DNA from: Haloquadratum walsbyi J07HQW1
GTDB taxonomy: Archaea > Halobacteriota > Halobacteria > Halobacteriales > Haloferacaceae
Direction: 5' to 3'
DNA length: 64,000 nt
Assembly: GCA_000415965.1 (NCBI GenBank)
Contig: KE356560.1
Span: 3,404,201-3,468,200 of the forward strand
The stretch's first letter is position 1. Each line of letters opens with the position of its first letter. The notes under the pieces were generated by a model. It ran no database searches. It saw only the letters and a list, made by a program, of their open reading frames with translations, and was not told the DNA's origin. Of the stretch, positions 1 through 8,637 are shown piece by piece. The translations under genes and the position numbers were made by a program.

Positions 1-942
1 GACGCCGATCTGATCGAGATTAACGTTGCAGATTTCTTCAATCGAACAAAAAAGCAGATTCGAGAGGATCCGCGGTTTGAACGATTTCTACAGGGGCAGA
101 CTGCCTTTTCAAAGCAATATCGTCGTGGGAACAAAGGCAATAAATACAAGCGTGATTGGTCGAAGCGAGATATGATCTCACATGTCATGCAGGAACTCGC
201 ATCATATCAACCAGCCTCCGGTAGTTACAAAACCGTCCTTTTGGATAATGCCGAGACGATTCGTGAAGACTTCCAACAAGCACTCCGTCGGGTGATGGAG
301 CGATATCATCAAAGTACACAGTTTGTTATTGCCACGCGCCAGCCAACAACACTCATTCCACCAATCCGATCACGATGTTTTCCAGTCCCTATTCGAGCAC
401 CGACAGTCGATGAGATTGAATCAGTCATAACTGATATCGCCGCTGCTGAAGAAGTTGAGATTGATGAGATGGCGATGACACTCATTGCCTCAAAAGCTGA
501 TGGTGATCTTCGATATGCAATCTTAGCAGCACAACACGCTGCAATCGAGGGTGATGGAGCAATCACAACAGATACTGCACAGGAGGCGCTCGCGGATGTC
601 GGGTATGAGGATATGTTTCAAGAAATCCTCGATACTGCTGCCGCCCAAGAAATCGATGACGCCCGGGATCTGGTGACCACCCTGCTTGATGAGGAGGGAT
701 TCAGCGGACAAGAGGTTCTCCAGGAACTGCTCTCTGTTGCAAATACCTACCCTGAGACATACGGAAGTGCAAATGTTATCCGACTACATCGATTGGCTGG
801 CGCCGTTGATTGTGACCTTGCAGAGGGTGGTGAGGACAGACTCCATCTGACACATCTGTTAGCTGCATGGGCGAGTGGACAATCAACGCTTGATGAAACA
901 GCAGAGATGCCCGAGGCTCAGACATCAGGAAAGCGAGCATAA
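1..942 (+). CDS. rfcC: Replication factor C small subunit, 5' end outside window
   Basis: The reading frame is open from the first base, so the N-terminal Walker A region lies upstream of the window. Clamp-loader AAA+ small subunits open and load the PCNA ring at primer ends. The visible 313 codons hold a degenerate Walker B (VLLDNAE), the arginine-finger motif RSRC, and the helical C-terminal domain ending in TAA at 940-942. The DNAE box instead of DEAD and a basic insert near the visible start suggest the second haloarchaeal small-subunit paralogue. That assignment, and so the symbol, is tentative. The next gene, asd, starts about 10 bases downstream. Confidence 0.85.
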   Translation, partial: DADLIEINVADFFNRTKKQIREDPRFERFLQGQTAFSKQYRRGNKGNKYKRDWSKRDMISHVMQELASYQPASGSYKTVLLDNAETIREDFQQALRRVMERYHQSTQFVIATRQPTTLIPPIRSRCFPVPIRAPTVDEIESVITDIAAAEEVEIDEMAMTLIASKADGDLRYAILAAQHAAIEGDGAITTDTAQEALADVGYEDMFQEILDTAAAQEIDDARDLVTTLLDEEGFSGQEVLQELLSVANTYPETYGSANVIRLHRLAGAVDCDLAEGGEDRLHLTHLLAAWASGQSTLDETAEMPEAQTSGKRA

Positions 943-952
943 TTTTATTTCC

Positions 953-1579
953 GTGTTGATACTCTCAGTAATCCCGAATCGGTTCGCTCCTGGTGTTCGT
1001 CGGTATGCTGTCCCAGTGTTTGTCTTTGCGGGCGTAGCTGGTGGAATTGCCCCACCTATTGGTGTGCTCGCATTATTAGTTGGTGGCGCGATTTTGTGGT
1101 TTTTCCGTGACCCCTCTCGACAACCATCCGGTCCAGGTATTGTAGCCCCCGGTGAGGGTCATGTGACTGTTATTCGAGAGGAAGGCGAACAGATTCGAAT
1201 TGGTATCTTCTTGAATGTGACCGATGTCCATGTTGCACGCGCACCAATCGCTGGGGAGGTCACACAGTGCACTCATCGAGAGGGGGCTCACCGTCCAGCG
1301 TTCATGAAAGAATCACCCAGAAACGAGCGCGTCGATATTGCAGTTACTACCCCCGATGGACCGGTTGAAATATCACTTATTGCCGGTGCCGTCGCGCGGC
1401 GAATTTATCCATATGTTCATGATGGAATGTCCATTGATCGTGCACAGCGAATTGGACATATTGACTTCGGATCACGCGTCGATGTGTTGCTCCCGCCGAA
1501 ATATACTGCGGATGACCTTCTTGTGACAGATGGTCAGAAAGTGCGCGCAGGTGAATCAATCGTTGCACGACGAGAGTGA
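953..1579 (+). CDS. asd: Archaetidylserine (phosphatidylserine) decarboxylase
   Basis: Converts archaetidylserine to archaetidylethanolamine at the membrane. The short archaeal-type enzyme has an N-terminal hydrophobic hairpin (GGIAPPIGVLALLVGGAILWFF) and a C-terminal IDFGSRVD motif whose Gly-Ser bond is cleaved to form the pyruvoyl cofactor. A longer frame opens at 875 inside rfcC. The conserved protein begins around LSVIPNRFAPG, so GTG at 953 (208 aa) or TTG at 956 is preferred. It probably forms an operon with the upstream clamp-loader gene. Its last 24 bases overlap the convergent tRNA methylase. Confidence 0.87.
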   Translation: MLILSVIPNRFAPGVRRYAVPVFVFAGVAGGIAPPIGVLALLVGGAILWFFRDPSRQPSGPGIVAPGEGHVTVIREEGEQIRIGIFLNVTDVHVARAPIAGEVTQCTHREGAHRPAFMKESPRNERVDIAVTTPDGPVEISLIAGAVARRIYPYVHDGMSIDRAQRIGHIDFGSRVDVLLPPKYTADDLLVTDGQKVRAGESIVARRE

Positions 1580-2683
1580 GTGATGATTACTCCCTTCGAT
1601 ATCATGCTCAGAAGTAGTATCATCGTTCACGCGTCTGAGTATGTGGACATATCGGGTGAGAGATCGGTGAACACGTCGCTCAAACTGTGTTGTGACTGTC
1701 CATCCCACCTTAGTCGCGATGTCGGTATATGAGCGATCAGCAATAATGACACACCGAGGAGCGATTCGAATCGTCTCTGTGAGTGCACCAGCGATAAGTT
1801 CACTGAGTCTGTCTGCTGCAATCTTCGATTGACGACCATATGGTGCATCAAAAATGACAGCGTCAATACTGTTATTCAAAACCGGGAGTTCAGTTGCATC
1901 TGCTTCGAATATATGCCACGGTTGTGTCGAAAGATACTCTGCAAGGTTCTGTGTTGCACCAACTGCCATTTTTGATTGCACATCAGATCCAATGACGGTT
2001 GCTCCGATCAGACCAGCCTCAATGAGTATTCCACCAGTCCCTACCATCGGGTCAAACACCGTTGCCTCTGGGAGCGTTGGACCAGCAGCGAGATTGACAT
2101 ATGCGCGAGCATCTCTTGGCGCCATACTTCCTGGCTGGAAAAACGGACGATTTGTCGGAGTACGCGATCCAAATGTTGTCTCCTGACGGTCGACTGCCCA
2201 GCCAAGAAGGCAGGTATCATCAGCGAAACACGCCCGGAGTTCGTATGTCGGATTTTCAAGATCAATCTCATACCCATGAGTGACAAGCACATCACCAAGC
2301 GCACGTTCAATTGAGGCAGTGCTGATGTCAGCCGTTGATCGAACGTTTCTCGCACGAACAGCGACCGTTTGAGGGGACTGGTTGTTTGTCGAAGCCATCT
2401 CAGTGCTATTAATGTCTGTTTTCGCTTCGTGATTACCATACTCGGTATCGAAGAATGTCGCCCGCAGCAGAGCAACAGCGCTTTGTTGTGTTGCATCAGT
2501 CTGCCCAATGAGGGTGGAGATATGATGTGTATATGCAAGTGTCTGAATACGGTCATATCTGATGTCATCTGCTGTCGCAAGTCCAGGAGCTACCTGGGTG
2601 ACCGCTGAGGCGGCCGCACGCTCAGCCTCAGCGATACCAAGAGCCTCATCACTCGCTTCTCCGGCGAGTTCAAGATAGTACAT
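1556..2683 (-). CDS. tRNA guanosine-10 N2-methyltransferase, Trm-G10/Trm11 family
   Basis: An archaeal SAM-dependent tRNA methylase of 375 aa with an N-terminal THUMP-like half and a C-terminal Rossmann domain. The SAM-binding motif is VFDPMVGTGGILIEAG. The catalytic motif DAPYGRQSK is the (D/N)PPY-type box with Ala in place of the first Pro, as in this family. The start MYYLELAGE matches the usual opening. A hydrophilic tail of about 20 residues runs 24 bases into asd on the other strand. Assignment to G10 rather than another guanosine position rests on family resemblance only. Confidence 0.85.
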   Translation of the reverse strand: MYYLELAGEASDEALGIAEAERAAASAVTQVAPGLATADDIRYDRIQTLAYTHHISTLIGQTDATQQSAVALLRATFFDTEYGNHEAKTDINSTEMASTNNQSPQTVAVRARNVRSTADISTASIERALGDVLVTHGYEIDLENPTYELRACFADDTCLLGWAVDRQETTFGSRTPTNRPFFQPGSMAPRDARAYVNLAAGPTLPEATVFDPMVGTGGILIEAGLIGATVIGSDVQSKMAVGATQNLAEYLSTQPWHIFEADATELPVLNNSIDAVIFDAPYGRQSKIAADRLSELIAGALTETIRIAPRCVIIADRSYTDIATKVGWTVTTQFERRVHRSLTRYVHILRRVNDDTTSEHDIEGSNHHSLSSCND

Positions 2684-2833
2684 ACTCTTCTGTACGTATC
2701 AGACGTGATTATCGTTCTGTCCGCGATGGGGTCTTTTGATGAGTAACGGCGTCATGTAATTACTATTGGTTACTTATTGTCGCTACAGAAATTTTTAGTA
2801 GTTTCAAAAGCTTACTCCGAGGGAGGCAGTCAC

Positions 2834-3970
2834 ATGTACACAAATAACACAGCGTTTACGAATCAGACAGAAGCCGAAATGAAGGTTGATACTGAGGGGG
2901 AGGAAAAGGACAAAAAAGTACTCCAAGAGAATGAGAGCGAGGATGAGCAGGGTGGTGAAGATGATATATCCGCGATGTCTACAGTGACAAGAATAAAAGA
3001 TGACACTCAAATGACTGTCAGTCACAAGGAGAGCGAAGACAACTCGACAGGCGGAGAGATGGTCGACGGGCGGATGGTGTGTCCGGAGTGTGGTGGTGAT
3101 ATCGTCGCAAGCGCCGATAGCCCTGAGACAATTTGCTCAGCGTGTGGACTCGTCATCACGGAAGATGAGATTGATCGGGGACCCGAATGGCGGGGGTTTG
3201 ACGCGAAGGAGCGTGATGAAAAATCACGTGTCGGGGCACCAACAACAGCGTTGATGCATGATAAAGGGTTGTCAACAAATATTGGATGGCAGAACAAAGA
3301 TGCATATGGGCAGACAGTCTCCGCAGAGAAGCGCCGGAAGCTCAAGCGACTCCGGACGTGGAATGAGCGGATTCGAACGCAGGATTCGAAGGATCGAAAT
3401 CTGAAGCATGCTCTTGGCGAGATTGATCGGATGTCCTCAGCATTAGGGATTCATGAGACAACACGTGAGACCGCAGGCATAATATATCGCCAGGCGCTCA
3501 AAGCGAATCTATTACCCGGTCGATCAATAGAAGGCGTTGCAACAGCAGTTCTGTACGCTGCCTCGCGTATTGACGGGGTTGCACGGAGTATTGATGAAAT
3601 TGCCACAGTCAGTCGAGTCCCAGCACTTGAAATAAAGCGGACATATCGATATGTTATCCGGGAACTAGAGCTACAGATTCCACCGACTAATCCAATTGGA
3701 TATATTGGTCGATTTGCATCCGCGGTTGGGTGCAATGCCGAAACCGAACGACGCGCTCGGGCGCTGATTCACCAAGCAACTGAGAGAGGCGTTCATAGCG
3801 GAAAACACCCAGTTGGCATTGCCGCAAGCGGTCTTTATGCAGCGGGGCAACTTTGCAATGACAGATTAACACAATCTGAGATATCCGACGCAGCTGATGT
3901 GAGTGAAGTAACGATACGGAATCGGTACCGCGAGATACTTCAAGCCGCAGAGGAAGTGACCAGCCCGTGA
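2834..3970 (+). CDS. tfb: Transcription initiation factor IIB (TFB)
   Basis: Recruits RNA polymerase to the TBP-promoter complex. There is a zinc ribbon at about residues 83-103 (CPECGG and CSACG), a B-reader/linker region with WRGFDAKERDEKSRVGAP, and two cyclin-like repeats. The start at 2834 has a good Shine-Dalgarno GGGAGG at 2821-2826. It gives 378 aa with an acidic N-terminal extension of about 80 residues, longer than typical TFBs. The ATG at 2975 (MSTVTR) would give a usual-length protein, and an upstream ATG exists at 2777. The stop overlaps the next ORF by four bases. Haloarchaea carry several TFB paralogues and I cannot say which this is. Confidence 0.93.
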   Translation: MYTNNTAFTNQTEAEMKVDTEGEEKDKKVLQENESEDEQGGEDDISAMSTVTRIKDDTQMTVSHKESEDNSTGGEMVDGRMVCPECGGDIVASADSPETICSACGLVITEDEIDRGPEWRGFDAKERDEKSRVGAPTTALMHDKGLSTNIGWQNKDAYGQTVSAEKRRKLKRLRTWNERIRTQDSKDRNLKHALGEIDRMSSALGIHETTRETAGIIYRQALKANLLPGRSIEGVATAVLYAASRIDGVARSIDEIATVSRVPALEIKRTYRYVIRELELQIPPTNPIGYIGRFASAVGCNAETERRARALIHQATERGVHSGKHPVGIAASGLYAAGQLCNDRLTQSEISDAADVSEVTIRNRYREILQAAEEVTSP

Positions 3971-4335
3971 GTGTTGGTTCAGAGAGAATCCAATGTTATG
4001 ACTGTGGCGAATCATATCGATATCTTGGTCGTCAGCATCATCCAGGAGAATGTCCAGCATGTAATTCACATTGCGTCAGCCCAGCCGGCAAAGTAAGCAT
4101 CTTAACGACTGTTGAGGTATCAACTGAGGGAACAACATCTACGGTTACTGTCTTAGCGATTGATGAACGTCGTCGTCGGTATCTGTATCATTTCAGTAAT
4201 ACGGAGGGTCAAGCCCGACTCCTTGCATTACGGGTCGATGGTGATGTTGTCCAGTCAGTGACTGAAGCAACACGGTCAACCCTTCCGGCTGCTCTTTGCT
4301 CAGTCGTTGAACAGTATCTATCAATTCAATCGTGA
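3967..4335 (+). CDS. Small zinc-ribbon protein overlapping tfb
   Basis: A 122-aa ORF whose GTG start shares four bases (GTGA) with the tfb stop, which is typical of translational coupling. Two Cys pairs near the N-terminus (CYDC and CPAC, 22 residues apart) form a zinc ribbon. The rest looks like a small alpha/beta domain with VSILTTVEVSTEG and VTVLAIDERRRRYLY. I do not recognise the family. The tight overlap suggests co-expression with TFB. A role in transcription is only an inference from position. Confidence 0.6.
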   Translation: MSVGSERIQCYDCGESYRYLGRQHHPGECPACNSHCVSPAGKVSILTTVEVSTEGTTSTVTVLAIDERRRRYLYHFSNTEGQARLLALRVDGDVVQSVTEATRSTLPAALCSVVEQYLSIQS

Positions 4336-4470
4336 CAACACCACACGAGTAAGCAACAACCAGATTTGCTGTCATCTCACACCGATATAAATGTACAGGC
4401 GGTCAGGACGACTCCCCGGGGTTGGAGCCGACAACACATAATCTCTATGACGATTGAGTATGAATAAATT

Positions 4471-4602
4471 ATGGTGTATTCGGTGGAATGCTCCCCGAAT
4501 CTTAGAGAACGCGGGGAGGTCACAATTCCAGAAGAAGTGCGTGAGGCGCTTAATCTGGAAGAAGGCGACCAGTTGAGACTCACCGTCCAAAAACTCGATT
4601 AA
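4471..4602 (+). CDS. 43-aa AbrB/SpoVT/MazE-type DNA-binding protein
   Basis: A short ORF from ATG 4471 to TAA 4600-4602. It contains the swapped-hairpin AbrB signature: EVTIPEEVREALNLEEGDQL, then a hydrophobic strand LRLTVQKLD. It ends five bases before the GTG of the decayed tnpB downstream. AbrB-like proteins of this size are antitoxins or local repressors that act as dimers. Here it probably belonged to the IS1341-type unit and may have controlled tnpB. Unlike tnpB it is intact. Confidence 0.6.
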   Translation: MVYSVECSPNLRERGEVTIPEEVREALNLEEGDQLRLTVQKLD

Positions 4603-4607
4603 CGACG

Positions 4608-5841
4608 GTGAAACACACCCTTCGCTGCCGTGCGTGCCTGTCCGATGACGTGGCAAGCGAAGCGTGGCATCGCATCGACATTCTCAGACAGATTCGCAAT
4701 CACGCCGCCCGGGACTACTGCCGGAGTGACTACAACGACCGGTCATCTGCCTACGATCAACACAACCGAGAGCGACTCACAGAGTGGACTGACAAGTGGT
4801 CGACGTTTTCAAAGCCCTCATAACACGTCGCGCAACAAGCCATTAGCCAGATTCACAACGACCTGGATACACTTCAACGACGACAGAATGAAGACTCCGA
4901 TATTGGGCGGTTGCGGTGACAATATATAGGCGAATTTCGGTCGGTGTCGTACAATCAACCCCGTGGCTTCAACGTAGATCACAACACTGGCGACGAGGGA
5001 TTCGTGCGACTCCGACTCAGGAAGATTAGCTGGTTCGAGATTCGAGCTGACCGCAACGTGCCACCAGCAGACGAGATTGACGAGGTTATCCTGAAACAAG
5101 AGACAACCGGCGAGTGGTATGTCTCACTCGTCACAACTGTCGAAGACGCACCAGAGAAACCGCCACCCAGTGAGATTGAACCGCAAGACTGTGTGGGCGT
5201 TGACTGTGATATAACCAGCTACATCCACACCTCAGAGAACCTGTCCGTGGACACGCTTGATATGTCTGATGAGTACGACCGCTATGCCCGTGAACAGGCA
5301 AAGCTCGACCGGAAAGAATAACGGCTCTCCTGACTCGGAGAGGCAGTGAAAGCATCGCCCGATCGAAGCGAACTATCAAGCGGAAGGTGCGAGACTACCA
5401 GCAGAAACTCACGGCATGGCTGGTGATAGAGTTCGATGTTGTCGCGGTCGAAGACCTAGATGTGAAGCCGATGCTGGAGGACAGCCAGAACGCCACAAAC
5501 AAGCAAGGCATGGTCACGGCTTCTTGAAGTGCTGGAGTGCAACGCTAAGTCGCACGATGAATCCAGTAGGGACGACGAAAGAATGCGCTGTGTGTGGTGT
5601 CGAAACAGCCAAGCTAATCTGGGTACGAGAACGTTCCTGTCCAGCGTACGGTCATACTGAAGACTGTGATCTGAATGCAGCGAAGAATATTCTCTCTCGT
5701 GGATTAAAGAAGCCAGGGGTGGGACGCTCCGAATCAGCGTCTGTGCAGACTGCGCTCGCTCCGCTCACGCCTCACCGGGAGGCTGTGAGTGCAAAGCGCG
5801 TTCACCAGACTTCGTCTGGTGTGCTGTCAGACGCAGTCTGA
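4608..5841 (+). pseudogene. tnpB: Decayed IS1341-type TnpB (tnpB1)
   Basis: TnpB is an RNA-guided DNA nuclease of IS200/IS605 elements. Pieces in different frames line up along one TnpB: MKHTLRCRACLSDDVASEAW at the start, SYNQPRGFNVDH in the middle, RuvC-I VGVDCDI near 5200, RuvC-II VAVEDLDVKPML near 5440-5475, and a zinc ribbon CAVCG...CPAYGHTEDCDLNAAKNIL near 5590-5690. In-frame stops at 4821 and 4917 and several frameshifts after 5320 break it. The fourth zinc-ribbon Cys is Tyr, and RDLNAA is CDLNAA. No tnpA is present. It cannot make a full-length nuclease as read. Confidence 0.9.
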
Positions 5842-5843
5842 CA
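5803..5843 (+). repeat. Two back-to-back perfect hairpins at the tnpB1 3' end
   Basis: CACCAGAC-TTC-GTCTGGTG (5803-5821) is followed at once by TGTCAGAC-GCA-GTCTGACA (5825-5843). Each has an 8-bp perfect stem and a 3-base loop. They lie between the TnpB tail motif SAKRV and the reRNA-like 3' hairpin, where relatives as I recall them run straight on into VETGSP. It may be an insertion or part of a structured guide-RNA scaffold. Confidence 0.6.
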
Positions 5844-5844
5844 A

Positions 5845-5893
5845 CGCCGTTGAACTAGGAAGCCCTTGAGGCCTGACCCCAAGGTATGTTCAC
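5845..5893 (+). ncRNA. reRNA (omega RNA)-like 3' hairpin of tnpB1
   Basis: GGAAGCCCTTGAGG...CCCCAAGG followed by TATGTTCAC. The stem CCTTG (5864-5868)/CAAGG (5880-5884) sits where IS605-family elements place their right end and guide-RNA scaffold, just after the tnpB stop. The guide would begin after about 5893. The similarity to the 37.5-kb and 55.5-kb ends supports this. It is not known to be transcribed. Confidence 0.4.
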
Positions 5894-6117
5894 GATATAC
5901 GTGGTGTCAACTCGGAGGGTTTCTTCAAGCAAGATCATGAATATCACTACGCCGCACTCGGCTCTTGATCAGTAGCAGGTGCTTTTATTATATACCAAGA
6001 ATTCAATCACTTCTATCAAATCAGTTATTTGACCTGCGCTTGCCTTCGGCGTCGCATCTCGTGGTTCTTTGATCACTCTATGTCAGACATGACAGCTCTC
6101 GGTGTGCAGTCATGATA
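5894..6117. other. Intergenic, nothing recognised
   Basis: Sequence between the tnpB1 right end and the MITE. It is AT-rich with no credible ORF or repeat. Confidence 0.5.
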
Positions 6118-6278
6118 ACTACTAATTGCTCTGTTGAATAGCGGTGCTGACCGAGGGTGAGAGTGAGGGGGAGGGGGTCGGAATTTGAGTCGGCTTGCTG
6201 GCGATTGTTGTGAGTGATCTCAAGATTGGTCTCGTCTCACCGTGGCTCAGAGACCGCTGTTCAACACGGCACTACTAA
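6118..6278. mobile_element. MITE with terminal inverted repeats and 8-bp direct repeats
   Basis: The left end has TGTTGAATAGCGGTG (6132-6146). The right end has ACCGCTGTTCAACA (6253-6266), which is its near-perfect inverse. Outside them lie two copies of ACTACTAA (6118-6125 and 6271-6278), which read as a target-site duplication of a 145-bp insertion. There is no ORF inside. An 8-bp duplication is typical of IS1595-family elements, so mobilisation by such a transposase is plausible but not shown. Confidence 0.7.
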
Positions 6279-6313
6279 CTGAGACTCATGGAATATGTGA
6301 TAGACATCTCACC

Positions 6314-6325
6314 AATCTTTTTAAT
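6314..6325 (+). promoter_or_regulatory. Probable tbp core promoter (BRE/TATA)
   Basis: AATCTTTTTAAT is centred about 30 bases before the tbp ATG at 6352. That places transcription start at or next to the start codon, as in the leaderless mRNAs common in haloarchaea. Confidence 0.4.
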
Positions 6326-6351
6326 CGTTAAATACGATTTTTAAATCACTG

Positions 6352-6912
6352 ATGACTGATCCGAAGGACACGATCAATATTGAAAATGTTGTTGCCTCAA
6401 CAGGCATCGGGCAAGAACTTGATCTTCAGAGCGTGGCAATGGATCTTGAAGGGGCGGATTATGACCCAGAGCAGTTTCCTGGATTGGTCTATCGAACACA
6501 AAAGCCGAAGTCTGCTGCTCTTATTTTTCGATCTGGCAAAATTGTCTGTACCGGTGCAAAGTCAACGACTGATGTCCGTGAAAGTCTCCATATTGTATTC
6601 GAGAAGCTTCGTGACCTTCGGATCCCTGTCTCCGACAGCCCAGATATCACCGTCCAAAATATTGTGACGTCAGCAGATCTTGGAGAAGACCTCAATCTCA
6701 ATGCAATCGCGATTGGACTTGGATTAGAAAATATTGAATATGAACCAGAACAGTTTCCGGGACTTGTCTATCGACTTGATAATCCAGCTGTTGTTGCATT
6801 ATTATTCGGATCAGGCAAACTCGTGATTACAGGTGGGAAAGAGCCTGAGGATGCACGCGAGGCTGTCGACGTTATCCTCTCTCGGTTGAACGAACTCGGT
6901 CTATTCGGGTAA
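6352..6912 (+). CDS. tbp: TATA-box-binding protein
   Basis: Binds TATA boxes and bends DNA to nucleate the pre-initiation complex with TFB. The 186-aa protein is two direct saddle repeats: residues about 8-95 (INIENVVASTGIG...EQFPGLVYR...SGKIVCTGAKS) and about 98-186 (ITVQNIVTSADLG...EQFPGLVYR...SGKLVITGGKE). It is full length, acidic and uninterrupted. The tfb gene lies 2.4 kb upstream, separated by the tnpB1 relic and the MITE. Confidence 0.97.
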   Translation: MTDPKDTINIENVVASTGIGQELDLQSVAMDLEGADYDPEQFPGLVYRTQKPKSAALIFRSGKIVCTGAKSTTDVRESLHIVFEKLRDLRIPVSDSPDITVQNIVTSADLGEDLNLNAIAIGLGLENIEYEPEQFPGLVYRLDNPAVVALLFGSGKLVITGGKEPEDAREAVDVILSRLNELGLFG

Positions 6913-7086
6913 TGCAGAGATTCCTTCGGTTGGATTCTGATAAGCTTGTGATGCTGTATCAGTGCCATCAAATGCGCTCCTCATAGCAATTGTTCTTCAT
7001 ATTGCTATTGGCATTACCTGCAGGCTTTCAGGTATAAAAAAATCGAACTATCTATTATCCTGATTGTCTCATTTTACTCAGTATCA

Positions 7087-7593
7087 ATGAATATCAGTCT
7101 CATTATTTCGTTTCTGTTGGAACAGAGAGTACTTACATCAATTATTCAGATATCTTCTCAATTAACTACGATGACGTGGGGAATAACATCATGGTCTGCC
7201 CGATTAGATGTACTTGGAGTGTATCTGGTTTCCATCTTGCAAGTGACCGCAAATCCACTCCGAGTCGCCGGCACAGTCGCATCGTTTGCTTTGTTTCTTA
7301 CTGTCACCGGGCACATTGCTGCACGGAACGTTCTCGGGGACGTTCCGATTCGAAATGCGTTCGTGGTCGGAGCTGTCCCGGCACTTATTGCTGTTCTCGT
7401 AACGACATTTAATATTAATTCATTTATCGGGCTCGCAGCAGCCATCGTGTTCGATTGGGCAGTTATCCGGACACTCTATGAACAATCAGACGCGATGAGT
7501 GCATATGTGACACTCATTCATTTTGTAGTTAGTGTTATTCTTGCCGCGGTTCTGTTTGGCGTTCTCGCACTTATTGGAAGCCTTCCAGGGTGA
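7087..7593 (+). CDS. Integral membrane protein, family not recognised
   Basis: 168 aa with about four hydrophobic segments: around residues 3-25, 55-75 (VAGTVASFALFLTVTGHIAA), 88-125 (FVVGAVPALIAVLVTTF and FIGLAAAIVFDWAVI) and 140-165 (VTLIHFVVSVILAAVLFGVL). An internal ATG at 7171 (MTWGITSW) could be the true start. It sits alone between tbp and element D, and I cannot assign a function. Confidence 0.7.
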   Translation: MNISLIISFLLEQRVLTSIIQISSQLTTMTWGITSWSARLDVLGVYLVSILQVTANPLRVAGTVASFALFLTVTGHIAARNVLGDVPIRNAFVVGAVPALIAVLVTTFNINSFIGLAAAIVFDWAVIRTLYEQSDAMSAYVTLIHFVVSVILAAVLFGVLALIGSLPG

Positions 7594-7739
7594 TGTTCTG
7601 ACATTTTTGAAAGTCTTCGTTAGAAGCGCTTCAGCATCGTGAGGGTTCACTCTTTGACCCATATCATCTCAAGCTAGCGCAGCAAATACGGAGGAATTTC
7701 CTTATCATAGGACGAAATTATACAGGTCAAGGAGAATAC

Positions 7740-8255
7740 CTGGCTTCAGCCGCAGGATGAATCCGACAACTCGAAGTCGATTTACGCTGTAGCAGCCACT
7801 TTGGGATTTGGTAATGCGTAAGGTTAAATCGACAGGGATTCGCATAAGAGGGAATCAGGCTGGGAACAGAGCGGTTCCCGTCAGTCCTACGATGGCGACC
7901 TCGTCGCCCCAAGCAGTGAGACAGTAATCGGAACCAGTCAGGTGAACGGTCGGTTCCTCTCAGTATCATGAATCGATGCAGTGCCCAACTGCTGTACGCC
8001 CACAGAAAGTAACTCCAAGTCTGCCGATGTCTGCCAGACTCCCTGAGGCAAAAACAACTTTGGGAGTCCGAACACGACTAAGGATAGGAGTACCGGGGGA
8101 TTGGCACTCCCAGCAGTCCCAATTCACTCTACCCGCCACAGTCCGTGAACCCCACATGGATTCTCACCATGCTGGGGTTCGGTGGGACTGCAAACCTGAA
8201 ATTTCCAACGCTCACGCTCAGGATTCCTCTGCGGTTACGCGGAGGAGGATGTCAA
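7740..8255 (+). mobile_element. Remnant element D (same family as A, B, C), plus orientation
   Basis: The right end is GGATTCCTCTGCGG...GAGGATGTCAAC (8221-8257), a hairpin end known from haloarchaeal IS605/IS1341-type elements. Inside are landmarks shared with the inverted copies A and C: AGTAACTCCAAGTCTG near 8010, AACACGACT near 8075, TTGGCACTCCCAGCAG near 8100, and GACTGCAAACCTGAAA near 8190. There is no open frame. The left boundary is uncertain, and homology is clear only from about 7985. Confidence 0.6.
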
Positions 8256-8365
8256 CTGGTACGACAATGCCACACGCGTAGATCATAAAACCAGAGTGAT
8301 TCAGCACATTCGAGGTCGTTCTCAGTTGCATTGAGACGGAGTGGTGAAAACTGAGCGGGTATCTA

Positions 8366-8478
8366 TCAAGTGAGGCAATTAATTTTCGGGATTTGAAACG
8401 GAACAGAATGCACGAACGAGCGTTCCAACTCGGGTGAGTGTGGCTTCAGAGGAAAACAGTAGGGGATGTCACCAACTG
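8366..8478 (+). repeat. M repeat copy (MITE-like), diverged
   Basis: Contains the core GGAACAGAATG...GAGCGTTCC (8401-8427) and a right part ending in CAGTAGGGGATGTCACCAACTG. The layout is as in the better copies at 22.9 and 51.5 kb. The left end is unclear. Confidence 0.4.
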
Positions 8479-8637
8479 CGATGGAGAGACTCAGGTCGAT
8501 TATGACGTATTGAGAGCCTCTGGATATAACCGGAGATATTGAGATGGATTGGATTGGATCGGATCAGATTAGATTAGACAGAGGTGTGGATGTATCGGTG
8601 TGTGACTCTGCGGAAGAGTGGCGTTTCAGTATCGGGA
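8479..8637. other. Intergenic with short GATTG/GGATC tandem run
   Basis: Around 8543-8580 the sequence is an imperfect pentamer array of GGATT, GGATC and AGATT units. Nothing else is recognised before the hisG stop. Confidence 0.5.

Noticed and set aside
4608-5841. tnpB1 as a TldR-type RNA-guided repressor (dead nuclease)
   Set aside because: It is not a clean ORF with mutated RuvC residues. Stops and frameshifts are spread across it while the RuvC Asp and Glu remain, which indicates ordinary decay.
7976-8281. 101-codon ORF inside element D
   Set aside because: Overlaps the non-coding element blocks and its end hairpin, with no similarity in frame to A or C.
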